A DNA stretch of 7,588 bases from CAZPRQ01 sp964589415 (GCA_964589415.1 CAZPRQ010000047.1:1-7588); one strand, 5' to 3'. Shown: positions 1-5,427, counted from the first letter of the stretch. A program made the numbers and translations. Notes: generated from the sequence alone by a model not told the origin.

Positions 1-231
<231 letters not shown>

Positions 232-251
232 TAAAGGTTTGAGTATTAACT

Positions 252-279
252 CTTATAGAATTGACGTAATTGTCTACAA
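252..279 (-). promoter_or_regulatory. Possible proximal promoter of the rRNA operon
   Basis: On the minus strand, TTGTAG (274-279) and TATAAG (252-257) are separated by 16 bases. The -10 matches five of six consensus bases and the -35 only three. Transcription would begin near 245, just before the first leader hairpin, which fits an rRNA promoter. The weak -35 keeps confidence modest. Confidence 0.35.
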
Positions 280-298
280 TATATGTAAACAGTCGGTT

Positions 299-339
299 TT
301 GTACTAATTTCTTACCACTATTCAGCTGTTAAGGTACAA
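299..339 (-). other. Bulged inverted repeat upstream of the rRNA promoter
   Basis: TTGTAC (299-304) pairs with GTACAA (334-339), and an inner CTTA (311-314) pairs with TAAG (330-333), giving a 10-bp bulged stem around a CAGCTG palindrome. It lies just upstream of the proposed rRNA promoter. It could be a protein site or an RNA stem; nothing in the sequence decides. There is no gene in this stretch. Confidence 0.35.
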
Positions 340-340
340 G

Positions 341-400
341 CCGCGAATATAACGCGGATATCTACGCAGATTACTCACTTATCTACGCACGTATCTACGT
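341..400. repeat. Degenerate CGCGGATATCTACG repeat cluster
   Basis: The motif TATCTACG occurs three times (359-366, 380-387, 392-399), preceded by CGCGAATATAACGCGGATA. The composition and GCGGAT core resemble the repeat material at 6784-6871 near nusA. It looks like a short dispersed intergenic repeat family. The region codes for nothing convincing. Confidence 0.5.
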
Positions 401-423
401 TCATTGGGACTGACTTGGCGGTC

Positions 424-458
424 AAAAAAACACATTCCATAAATTTTAGGAATAGTGT
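424..458 (-). terminator. Intrinsic terminator before the rRNA operon
   Basis: On the minus strand, ACACTATTCC (449-458) pairs with GGAATGTGT (430-438) with a single bulged base, and is followed directly by seven T (424-430). The stem is rather AT-rich and the loop is ten bases, so termination may be partial. Confidence 0.55.
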
Positions 459-587
459 TCGTATTTTCCGCTATTTGCGGAGCCATTTATATTATCCGCT
501 CTGCTTGTAAAATAACGGAATATAAAGGTAAAATTGAACGCTTATTTATGCCTTTTTTAATCTCCCAAGATTTAATTTATTAAATCC
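424..587 (-). ncRNA. Candidate structured small RNA upstream of the rRNA operon
   Basis: A TTGACA-type promoter (594-622) predicts a start near 587, and an intrinsic terminator (424-458) would end the transcript after about 160 bases. Between them are a perfect 8-bp hairpin exactly at the predicted 5' end (569-576/579-586, GATTTAAT/ATTAAATC), a longer bulged stem (483-498 with 516-528, built on TTTATATT/AATATAAA plus CCG/CGG), and a CCGC/GCGG hairpin (469-481). The only notable reading frame, 379-486 (35 codons), runs through the terminator and into the repeat cluster and has no good ribosome binding site. I do not recognise an RNA family. It could instead be an attenuated distal leader of the rRNA operon. 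Confidence 0.4.
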
Positions 588-593
588 TTATCT

Positions 594-622
594 AGTTTAA
601 ATTATTTTATAGACCCTGTCAA
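594..622 (-). promoter_or_regulatory. Promoter with perfect TTGACA -35 box
   Basis: The minus strand has TTGACA (617-622), a 17-base spacer, then TAAACT (594-599; four of six -10 consensus bases). The -35 box lies inside a small inverted repeat, GACCCT/AGGGTC (612-617/622-627), which could be an operator or coincidence. It would drive the candidate small RNA and, if the terminator at 424-458 leaks, the rRNA operon. Confidence 0.5.
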
Positions 623-668
623 GGGTCAAAAGCTATATTTTTCCCCAATTTTTCCACTACAGGGTGGT

Positions 669-699
669 AAAAAAACCACCGGTGCCTGTTTACCGGTGG
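669..699 (-). terminator. Strong intrinsic terminator of the 709-1119 gene
   Basis: On the minus strand CCACCGGT (692-699) and ACCGGTGG (677-684) form a perfect 8-bp GC-rich stem with a 7-base loop, followed by seven uninterrupted T (669-675). It begins nine bases after the stop codon of the preceding gene. Confidence 0.9.
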
Positions 700-708
700 G
701 GAGGGTTG

Positions 709-1119
709 TCATGCTGCTAGGAGTTCGGCATGGACGCTTTGCCCCGACAAACTACAGGCTGGGAGCATCCGCACGCAAGCAAACGCGGATTCGGTTTCTG
801 GAAGCACTTCCACTACTTGACCTATAGCTAAGTCATCAAGATTAACGCGGATAGGTGGACGTCCGGAGAACACGAATGAGATTCGCCCGTCCTGCCGAAA
901 TAATGAACGACCTACTAAATGGCGGCCTTGAGCGTTGGCTATAAGACTACGGTAATAGTCCCATAAGCGAACCTGGCGGCCGGATTGGAGACATACCACG
1001 TCCCCTTTTTGGTCTGTGAGCTGTTTAAGCCCGTACACTTGCCGCACCTGAAGAATTTCTCCTTTAAGATGGGCTAAACGAACTTCTTGCCGAATTTGCT
1101 CTGGCATACCAAGGTGCAT
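709..1119 (-). CDS. Hypothetical protein, 136 residues, monocistronic
   Basis: I do not recognise this protein. It is soluble-looking, with no signal peptide or membrane segment. The N-terminal half is rich in Arg, Gln and Leu (for example EQIRQEVRLAHLKGE, residues 7-21), and the C-terminal half looks like alternating short strands (residues ~80-120, with ISFVFSGRPPIRVNLDDL near 80-97). This could be a small beta-rich nucleic-acid-binding fold, but that is a guess from composition. Base content appears GC-richer than the pilin genes next to it, perhaps a sign of different ancestry. The ATG at 1119 is used; an in-frame stop (1135-1137) limits upstream extension, and Met5 is an alternative start. 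It has its own promoter (1166-1194) and terminator (669-699). Its start lies seven bases after a three-codon mini-ORF that holds the strong ribosome binding site. Confidence 0.7.
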   Translation of the reverse strand: MHLGMPEQIRQEVRLAHLKGEILQVRQVYGLKQLTDQKGDVVCLQSGRQVRLWDYYRSLIANAQGRHLVGRSLFRQDGRISFVFSGRPPIRVNLDDLAIGQVVEVLPETESAFACVRMLPACSLSGQSVHAELLAA

Positions 1120-1126
1120 TAAAATA

Positions 1127-1150
1127 TTAACTCGTCATCGTCACCTCCTT
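1127..1150 (-). promoter_or_regulatory. Strong Shine-Dalgarno followed by three-codon mini-ORF (ATG ACG AGT TAA)
   Basis: AAGGAGGTGA (1141-1150, minus strand) is the strongest Shine-Dalgarno in the window. It is placed correctly for the ATG at 1138, not for the gene start at 1119. The frame opened there is Met-Thr-Ser-stop (1127-1138), and its stop codon ends seven bases before the ATG of the 136-residue gene. That arrangement fits ribosomes loading at the leader and reinitiating on the main gene. The mini-ORF and main ORF are in different frames. Coupling is inferred from spacing alone. Confidence 0.5.
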
Positions 1151-1165
1151 AAGTGAGATGCAAAA

Positions 1166-1194
1166 ATCATAGCTAATAATTAAAATAAAAGCAA
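1166..1194 (-). promoter_or_regulatory. Promoter of the 709-1119 gene
   Basis: On the minus strand, TTGCTT (1189-1194) and TATGAT (1166-1171) have an ideal 17-base spacer. The -10 matches five of six bases and the -35 four of six. The -35 box overlaps the 3' arm and T-tract of the upstream terminator. The predicted start near 1159 gives a short leader opening directly on the strong Shine-Dalgarno. Confidence 0.55.
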
Positions 1195-1210
1195 CTCCGG
1201 TGGGAGCTGC
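1184..1210 (-). terminator. Intrinsic terminator of the pilin cluster
   Basis: On the minus strand GCAGCTCC (1203-1210) pairs with GGAGTTGC (1191-1198) with one G-T pair, a CACC loop, and a following TTTTATTTTA tract. It lies 21 bases after the stop of the last pilin gene. Confidence 0.8.
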
Positions 1211-1231
1211 TTAATAAACATGTTTGACTAT

Positions 1232-1708
1232 TTATTGGCAGGTTACGCCCGTAGGGGAGAGAGCGCAATCTACGCTTGAATTTGCGTCTAAACCGTCCGA
1301 ATAGCCACCAACGGAATTTCCCAAACAAAACTCCATAGAATAGGACGGGTAAACCTGCGTAGTTTCGTCTTTCGGACTTGTAAAAACAGTACCGCCTGCC
1401 GCGTAAGTATAGGTATTGGGACCGCTATCTGCCTGCCCACAAGTACTGTCGGCAGGCACAGGGGCAACAGGCAAAGGTCCGACATAGTGAGCTTGTAAAG
1501 TTTCTAAATCCTGCGGGTAGCCAAAATATTCGTTAAAATAGCTCTCAATTGCCGTACCCATACTGCGCATGTCACTCACTCTTTTAGTGTCGCGCCCTTT
1601 GGCGCGCGTCCTGCCAAGCGAAAGCATAACCGTGCCGGCCAAAATTCCAATAATGGCAATTACCACCATTAGCTCTATAAGTGAAAAACCTTCATTTTTT
1701 CTATTCAT
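1232..1708 (-). CDS. Type IV pilin / pseudopilin-like protein (last of the cluster)
   Basis: The 158-residue protein has a six-residue leader and Gly7, then FSLIELMVVIAIIGILAG, the class III (type IV pilin) signal. The prepilin peptidase would cut after Gly7 and N-methylate Phe, and the key Glu is at mature position 5. The hydrophobic helix runs to about residue 32, followed by the basic stretch RAKGRDTKR. The C-terminal domain is specific to this copy; it contains four cysteines and ends in Cys-Gln. Met is replaced for one of the usual leucines in the helix (LIELM) and Ser for Thr at mature position 2, so it is the most divergent helix in the run. Start is the ATG at 1708. It begins 16 bases after the preceding pilin and should be co-transcribed with it. 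No strong Shine-Dalgarno is visible. Confidence 0.9.
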   Translation of the reverse strand: MNRKNEGFSLIELMVVIAIIGILAGTVMLSLGRTRAKGRDTKRVSDMRSMGTAIESYFNEYFGYPQDLETLQAHYVGPLPVAPVPADSTCGQADSGPNTYTYAAGGTVFTSPKDETTQVYPSYSMEFCLGNSVGGYSDGLDANSSVDCALSPTGVTCQ

Positions 1709-1724
1709 GTTGCTATGTATTTCT

Positions 1725-2216
1725 TTAATTTCTGCCGTAAACGCAATAACTGGAACCGGGCAAGCAGGAACCGTTCTTTACCGCGTTCCAGGAAGTGGGA
1801 CAGGTAGCCAAAGGAGACATATTCGGGTTTTTTGACTTGTCGCCTTCCAAATCCGTAATTAGAAAATATCCGGCGCAAGGGTCGTTACCATAATTGTAAT
1901 AGTAGTAAACCCTGGCCGGGCTTTGCGGATCTTTTGGCACCTTGGAAATTATGCCGGAAGTAACCAGTTCGTCTAAAAATCCCGCCTCGTTGTCACCATA
2001 GTAACAGCAAGGATTTCGGTTAATGGGCATTTGACCCGTGCGGTCATAATAGATTTCTATGGCTTTCTGCATTTGCGCCAAGTCGGCCTTTCTTTTCGTA
2101 TCGCGAGACTTTTCCCTTGCGCTATTTAGAGAAACCAAAACCACGGACGCCAAAAGCCCAATAATGGCAATTACTACTAAAAGTTCTATTAGAGTAAATC
2201 CTTGCTGTCTTTTCAT
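1725..2216 (-). CDS. Type IV pilin / pseudopilin-like protein
   Basis: Using the ATG at 2216 gives 163 residues: leader MKRQQG, then FTLIELLVVIAIIGLLASVV with Glu at mature position 5. The longer reading from TTG at 2264 is unlikely, because its first codons overlap a perfect extended -10 box (2244-2252), placing the mRNA start downstream of them. After the helix come the charged segment NSAREKSRDTKRKAD and an amphipathic continuation (LAQMQKAIEIYYD), typical of the stem of major pilins. The globular part has the family's PKDP motif, a tyrosine run (YYYYNYG), and six cysteines including a Cys-Cys pair, presumably disulfide-bonded outside the cell. It is the first gene of a two-gene unit with 1232-1708. 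Confidence 0.92.
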   Translation of the reverse strand: MKRQQGFTLIELLVVIAIIGLLASVVLVSLNSAREKSRDTKRKADLAQMQKAIEIYYDRTGQMPINRNPCCYYGDNEAGFLDELVTSGIISKVPKDPQSPARVYYYYNYGNDPCAGYFLITDLEGDKSKNPNMSPLATCPTSWNAVKNGSCLPGSSYCVYGRN

Positions 2217-2243
2217 TTTGTTTCCACAAATATCCTTTAACAT

Positions 2244-2252
2244 ATTATAGCA
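2244..2252 (-). promoter_or_regulatory. Extended -10 promoter for the two-pilin unit
   Basis: The minus strand reads TGCTATAAT, a perfect extended -10 element (TGN then TATAAT). No good -35 lies 16-18 bases upstream, which is acceptable for an extended -10. Transcription from about 2237 leaves a leader of roughly 20 bases before the ATG at 2216. Confidence 0.55.
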
Positions 2253-2283
2253 TTTCTCATTCAATCTTATAGGGTAGGATAAT

Positions 2284-2331
2284 AAAAAAACAGCTGCGAC
2301 GCGCCGTTAATGCAACAACCGTTACCCAGCT
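2284..2331 (-). terminator. Weak possible terminator after the pilin pseudogene
   Basis: On the minus strand AGCTG (2327-2331) and CAGCT (2292-2296) can pair across a 30-base loop, followed by G and seven T (2284-2290). Five base pairs and a large loop make this a marginal terminator. It sits where one is expected, before the extended -10 promoter. The T-tract is the main evidence. Confidence 0.3.
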
Positions 2332-2340
2332 TTATTATGT

Positions 2341-2537
2341 TTAAGGACTGTTATTCGGCTCAGGCAGATAGAGTATTTTTTTCATAATTGCCATGCGCTA
2401 CTGTATTAATACCAACTGGTATTATGCAACCATATCTATCCGCGCGAGCAGTCCAAAAATTGAAATAGCCAACAATAATTCTATAATAGTAATCCTTTAT
2501 CTAATTTTAATCGGAAATCAGTGATCGCGAAAATCAT
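2341..2537 (-). pseudogene. Frameshifted type IV pilin remnant
   Basis: From the ATG at 2537 the frame reads MIFAITDFRLKLDKG, then breaks and stops at TAG 2481-2483. Restoring one base at about 2490-2492 (GGATT to GGATTT) gives the pilin signature GFTIIELLLAISIFGLLAR, with Gly at -1 and Glu at +5, in exactly the position expected 15 bases after the preceding pilin. That frame ends at TAA shortly after the helix. Another frame continues as FNFWTARADRYGC...VAHGNYEK. Removing one A from the A7 run (about 2374-2381) extends it to a stop at 2341. The FWT string is shared with the pilin at 3055-3549, so the rest may be a pilin C-terminus joined after a deletion. The helix remnant is clear; the C-terminal reading is tentative. 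A sequencing or assembly error would explain the frameshifts only in part. Confidence 0.7.
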
Positions 2538-2552
2538 AAACAAAGATTTATT

Positions 2553-3041
2553 TTAAAAACATCCGCTTGTCGGGGTGGGCGTAACAGTTACTATATAATC
2601 ATCGCTGGTCCAGCTTATTTTATCGCTTCCGGCGGTTAATATATACGATACGCCACAATTTGAATTTACATCATTATCGTCATATCCGAAATAATTTCCC
2701 CAGGGATCTTTGTCTATGCGTGTGCCTATGTAAGGACCTTGCCAGTTTGCCCCGTCATTCGTCAGTAATGCGTCCATGACTGCGGTCCAGGTTGAATTTG
2801 GAGGATTGCTGCATGCGGGACAATTATCGCCGCGGGGCGGAAGTTCCCCCACGTCATTCTTATACGCCATCATGGCTTGCGAAATAGTAAGCATATTTTG
2901 TTTGGCTTTTGCATATTTGGCTTTTTCCCTTGCCCCGTTAAGCGACACCAAAACCACACTGGCCAAAAGACCAATAATAGAAACCACAACCAATAATTCA
3001 ATAAGAGTAAAACCGGAGTTATCCCGAATACTCATAAGCAT
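2553..3041 (-). CDS. GspG-like major pseudopilin (type II secretion / type IV pilus family)
   Basis: The 162-residue reading from ATG 3041 has leader MLMSIRDNSG (cleavage after Gly10) and the helix FTLIELLVVVSIIGLLASVV. ATG 3035 (160 residues) is equally possible. The open frame extends to 3158, but that part overlaps the preceding pilin by over 100 bases and lacks any pilin feature, so it is rejected. Unlike its neighbours it carries the GspG (T2SSG) signature: GPYI near 102-105, DPWGNYFGY at 112-120, YILTAGSDK at 133-141 and SDDYI at 146-150. In the GspG family the acidic residues of this loop bind calcium that stabilises the pseudopilus. Here there are also four cysteines (NCPAC pair, one near 129, one penultimate) and a Thr/Pro-rich tail TVTPTPTSGCF. 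It follows the previous pilin by 13 bases. Confidence 0.9.
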   Translation of the reverse strand: MLMSIRDNSGFTLIELLVVVSIIGLLASVVLVSLNGAREKAKYAKAKQNMLTISQAMMAYKNDVGELPPRGDNCPACSNPPNSTWTAVMDALLTNDGANWQGPYIGTRIDKDPWGNYFGYDDNDVNSNCGVSYILTAGSDKISWTSDDYIVTVTPTPTSGCF

Positions 3042-3054
3042 ACAAACAAAATAT

Positions 3055-3549
3055 TTAATAAGTATCCAGCACGACAAAATAATGAACGCCTCCGAACCCA
3101 CAAGTGGATTTGCCATAGTCCGGATCACTGCCACTTTCCAAATAAGTCCAAAAAACAAACTTGCCGTTACAGTTCGTGTCCGGCGCCCAAGTCATGCGAT
3201 AAGCCCCGTAATAACGCCAGTCCCCGGGTTGCAATGGGTCTTTTGGAAGGGTGGCTACATAAGAGGACATTTGCGCTTTAAATGCAGCCGACCAATCACC
3301 CGAAGTGGAATTGGAAACATCATTATTAGGATAAGTATTATTTGCATTATAATACAAGGCAACGGCCTTGGACAGTTGAGCTAAATCCGCCTTGCGCTTT
3401 GCATCCCGCGCTTTTACCCGCGCGCTATTAAGCGATACCAAAACCACGGATGCCAACAAACCAATAATGGCAATCACCACCAATAACTCTATTAACGTAA
3501 ATCCGGCTTTAAGCGGGCTCGAATTTTTAATTTTTAATAGCTTATCCAA
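3055..3549 (-). CDS. Type IV pilin / pseudopilin-like protein with TTG start
   Basis: The 164-residue frame begins with TTG at 3549; there is no ATG before the helix, so a non-ATG start is needed. ATT at about 3564 would be an even less usual alternative. The leader (DKLLKIKNSSPLKAG) ends at Gly16 and is followed by FTLIELLVVIAIIGLLASVV with Glu at mature +5. The stem RVKARDAKRKADLAQLSKAV is close to its neighbours, and PKDP appears in the middle. The C-terminal domain is tryptophan- and tyrosine-rich (DWRYYGAYRMTWAP, FVFWT), with two cysteines. It lies 25 bases after the preceding pilin and 13 before the GspG-like gene. Its helix DNA includes a 34-base stretch (3437-3470) identical to the preceding pilin gene. 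Confidence 0.9.
   Translation of the reverse strand: MDKLLKIKNSSPLKAGFTLIELLVVIAIIGLLASVVLVSLNSARVKARDAKRKADLAQLSKAVALYYNANNTYPNNDVSNSTSGDWSAAFKAQMSSYVATLPKDPLQPGDWRYYGAYRMTWAPDTNCNGKFVFWTYLESGSDPDYGKSTCGFGGVHYFVVLDTY
3437..3470. repeat. 34-bp identical repeat, copy 1 (pilin helix)
   Basis: This copy is identical base for base to 3957-3990. Both encode the same part of the pilin helix (roughly IIGLLASVVLV). Identity through third codon positions suggests recent duplication or gene conversion. Confidence 0.85.
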
Positions 3550-3574
3550 AGTATATTTACAAATACTCTAATTT

Positions 3575-4045
3575 TTATTGGCACTGATAACCAGCCTTAT
3601 GACTGGCAATCCAATTGACGCTACCGTTCTCCATTTTTGAGCCCAAAGATATGGAATTTTCACCGGAGTAACAATAGTAAGCATAGGCAAAACCGGTACC
3701 TCCATAATATACGTCGCCCACACCGTTGTTTACGGGATCTTTTGGGGCAGTGCTTAAAAACCCGCTTGTACGTAAGAAAGTCAAAAAATCCCCTTGAGAG
3801 CTGTAATCCCAACCTCCGGAATTATTTTCCCCATAAGATGAAGTTATAGGCAAATATCCATTCTTGTCATAATAAAGTTCCAAAGCAGTCATTATTTGTT
3901 TCATATCCGAAAGCCTGCGGGCATCTCTGGCTTTAGCCCGCGCCCCATTCAAGCTCACCAAAACCACGGATGCCAACAAACCAATAATGGAAATAACCAC
4001 CAAAAGTTCAATCAGGGTAAATCCGGATTTTTGTTTTAATGCCAT
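3575..4045 (-). CDS. Type IV pilin / pseudopilin-like protein
   Basis: This 156-residue protein starts at ATG 4045 with the short leader MALKQKSG, cleavage after Gly8, then FTLIELLVVISIIGLLASVV (Glu at mature +5). The stem NGARAKARDARRLSDMKQIM and ALELYYDKNGYLP match the family pattern, as does PKDP in the middle. The distal domain is rich in Gly, Ser, Asn and Tyr (GGTGFAYAYYCYSG), with two cysteines, the second penultimate. The 89-base gap before it is the largest between intact neighbours in the nusA-proximal run. It is AT-rich and holds an imperfect CGGATAT/ATATTCCG hairpin (4050-4070) right before the start, but no promoter I can support. No Shine-Dalgarno is evident. Confidence 0.92.
   Translation of the reverse strand: MALKQKSGFTLIELLVVISIIGLLASVVLVSLNGARAKARDARRLSDMKQIMTALELYYDKNGYLPITSSYGENNSGGWDYSSQGDFLTFLRTSGFLSTAPKDPVNNGVGDVYYGGTGFAYAYYCYSGENSISLGSKMENGSVNWIASHKAGYQCQ
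3957..3990. repeat. 34-bp identical repeat, copy 2 (pilin helix)
   Basis: This is the matching copy of 3437-3470, 520 bases away, same orientation, inside the neighbouring pilin gene. Direct repeats of this length could support recombination that deletes or swaps the intervening C-terminal region. Confidence 0.85.
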
Positions 4046-4134
4046 AGTGCGGATATAAAAAAATATTCCGTATTTATTTTAAGAAATAATCACTGCAAAT
4101 TTTAAAAACTTAAATTTATGCTATCACGTGCGAA

Positions 4135-4830
4135 TCAATTTCCGCCGTAGCACACATTATTATAATCCGTTTTATTGAGCCAATCCGCATTTTGCCCTGC
4201 ATAACGGGACATACAATAAGCCGGCTGAGGGCCGGCTTCGTATCCTGTAGAAAAATACCCTCCATCGGTCTGGGCAAATTTTGTCTGCGCGTCAGATGTC
4301 TCCAAAATGGCCATTAAGCCGTATGTTTGGTAATTATTACTCGGGTTACCCGTATATGCGTAATAGTAACTCCACGTCGCCGAACCCATTGGTTCGCGTG
4401 GCGCTTTACTCATATACTTTTTAAGCACATCATCCAAATAGCACCATCTATTGCAATGTCCGCATCCTGCCTGAGCTGGAACAGTAGGTCCTCCTTCCAC
4501 AACCGGAGCGGCGCAGCTAGAATCTGAAGTAAAACCATGTATTACTTGAGGGTAATATCCTTTTTCATCATAATACATTTCTAGCGCCTTTTGCATCTGG
4601 CTAATATCCGCGATTCTCTTGGCGTCTCTTGACTTCGCCCGGGCGCTATTTAAAGCTACCATAACCACGGATGCCAAAAGGCCAATAATAGAAACGACTA
4701 CCAGCAGCTCTATAAGAGTAAAGCCTTCACGGCTAACCAAAAATTTCTTTTTTATTTTTAACAGCCTCAAAAATGAAAGTAATACCCTGCCAAAGAATTT
4801 TTGTTTCATAACAATTTGCTTATTAGCCAC
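4135..4830 (-). CDS. Type IV pilin / pseudopilin-like protein with long basic leader
   Basis: This is the first and largest pilin of the run: 231 residues from GTG 4830, or 224 from ATG 4809. The leader before cleavage at Gly36 is unusually long (28-36 residues), with a Lys/Arg-rich patch (LLKIKKKFLVSREG). The other leaders are 6-16 residues. The helix FTLIELLVVVSIIGLLASVV has Glu at mature +5. The stem NSARAKSRDAKRIADISQMQ is typical. The PKDP motif appears as PREP. The ~195-residue mature protein has six cysteines, with a dense GCGHCNRWC segment near residues 107-115, and aromatic-rich segments (WSYYYAYTGN). It starts 21 bases after clpP, so it may be transcribed with it. Neither candidate start has a clear ribosome binding site. 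Confidence 0.9.
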   Translation of the reverse strand: MANKQIVMKQKFFGRVLLSFLRLLKIKKKFLVSREGFTLIELLVVVSIIGLLASVVMVALNSARAKSRDAKRIADISQMQKALEMYYDEKGYYPQVIHGFTSDSSCAAPVVEGGPTVPAQAGCGHCNRWCYLDDVLKKYMSKAPREPMGSATWSYYYAYTGNPSNNYQTYGLMAILETSDAQTKFAQTDGGYFSTGYEAGPQPAYCMSRYAGQNADWLNKTDYNNVCYGGN

Positions 4831-4851
4831 AGAGCAAGTGATATGAATCGG

Positions 4852-5427
4852 CTACAGAATAATTTTATCAATCAGGCCGTATTTTTTTGCTTCTTCTGCC
4901 GTCATAAAATAATCCCTATCCGAGTCTTGCTCTATTTTCTTTACGGACTGGCCGGTATGCCGAGATAAAATCTGGTTAATCTGGTTTTTTATGCGCAGCA
5001 TTTCTTTTGCCTGAATTTCCACGTCCTTCTGCTGGCCTTCCACACCGCCCATAACCTGGTGAATGAGTACGCGGGCATTGGGCAAACTAAACCGCTTGCC
5101 TTTGGCGCCGCAAGCAAGCAAAACAGCCGCCGCCGAGGCCGCCTGACCAATACAAATGGTAGAAACATCGGCTTTTACATGCTGCATGGTATCATACATA
5201 GCCATGGCAGCGGTTACGGAACCGCCCGGAGAATTTATGTACAATTTTATATCTTCCTTGCTATTCTCCGCGTCCAGAAACAAAAGTTGGGCAATTAGCG
5301 TATTGGCCACCGCGTCGTCTATGGGCTCGCCTAAAAATATAATACGCTCTTTTAACAGTCTTGAATAAATGTCATACGCCCTCTCCCCCATGGGCGACTT
5401 TTCGATTACGATCGGCACTAGTGGCAT
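4852..5427 (-). CDS. clpP: ATP-dependent Clp protease proteolytic subunit
   Basis: This 191-residue protein is ClpP, the serine peptidase that forms two stacked heptamer rings and degrades proteins fed in by ClpX/ClpC-type ATPases in the cytoplasm. The catalytic triad is complete: Ser98 in GQAASAAAVLL, His123 in ARVLIHQVMGG, and Asp172 in DSDRDYFMTAEEA, the numbering used for Bacillus ClpP. Also present are the oxyanion-loop GGS (INSPGGSVTAAMAMYD, 65-79) and the N-terminal axial-loop region (PIVIEKSPMGERAYDIYSRL). The length is normal and there is almost no propeptide, so self-processing is likely minimal or absent. Start is ATG 5427. It lies 36 bases after the small membrane protein gene and 21 before the first pilin. 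The partner ATPase is not in the window. Confidence 0.98.
   Translation of the reverse strand: MPLVPIVIEKSPMGERAYDIYSRLLKERIIFLGEPIDDAVANTLIAQLLFLDAENSKEDIKLYINSPGGSVTAAMAMYDTMQHVKADVSTICIGQAASAAAVLLACGAKGKRFSLPNARVLIHQVMGGVEGQQKDVEIQAKEMLRIKNQINQILSRHTGQSVKKIEQDSDRDYFMTAEEAKKYGLIDKIIL

Noticed and set aside
379..486. 35-residue minus-strand ORF beginning MAPQIAENTNTIPKIYG
   Set aside because: It runs through the stem and T-tract of the 424-458 terminator and ends inside the repeat cluster. It has no good ribosome binding site and an unremarkable composition.
3042..3158. N-terminal extension of the GspG-like pilin to 3158
   Set aside because: It would overlap the preceding pilin by over 100 bases and place 39 extra residues before a normal short pilin leader.
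2776..3384. 202-codon plus-strand frame opposite two pilin genes
   Set aside because: It is a shadow of the opposite-strand codon pattern. Similar plus-strand frames recur opposite each pilin helix with the same ITAKxPI-like string.
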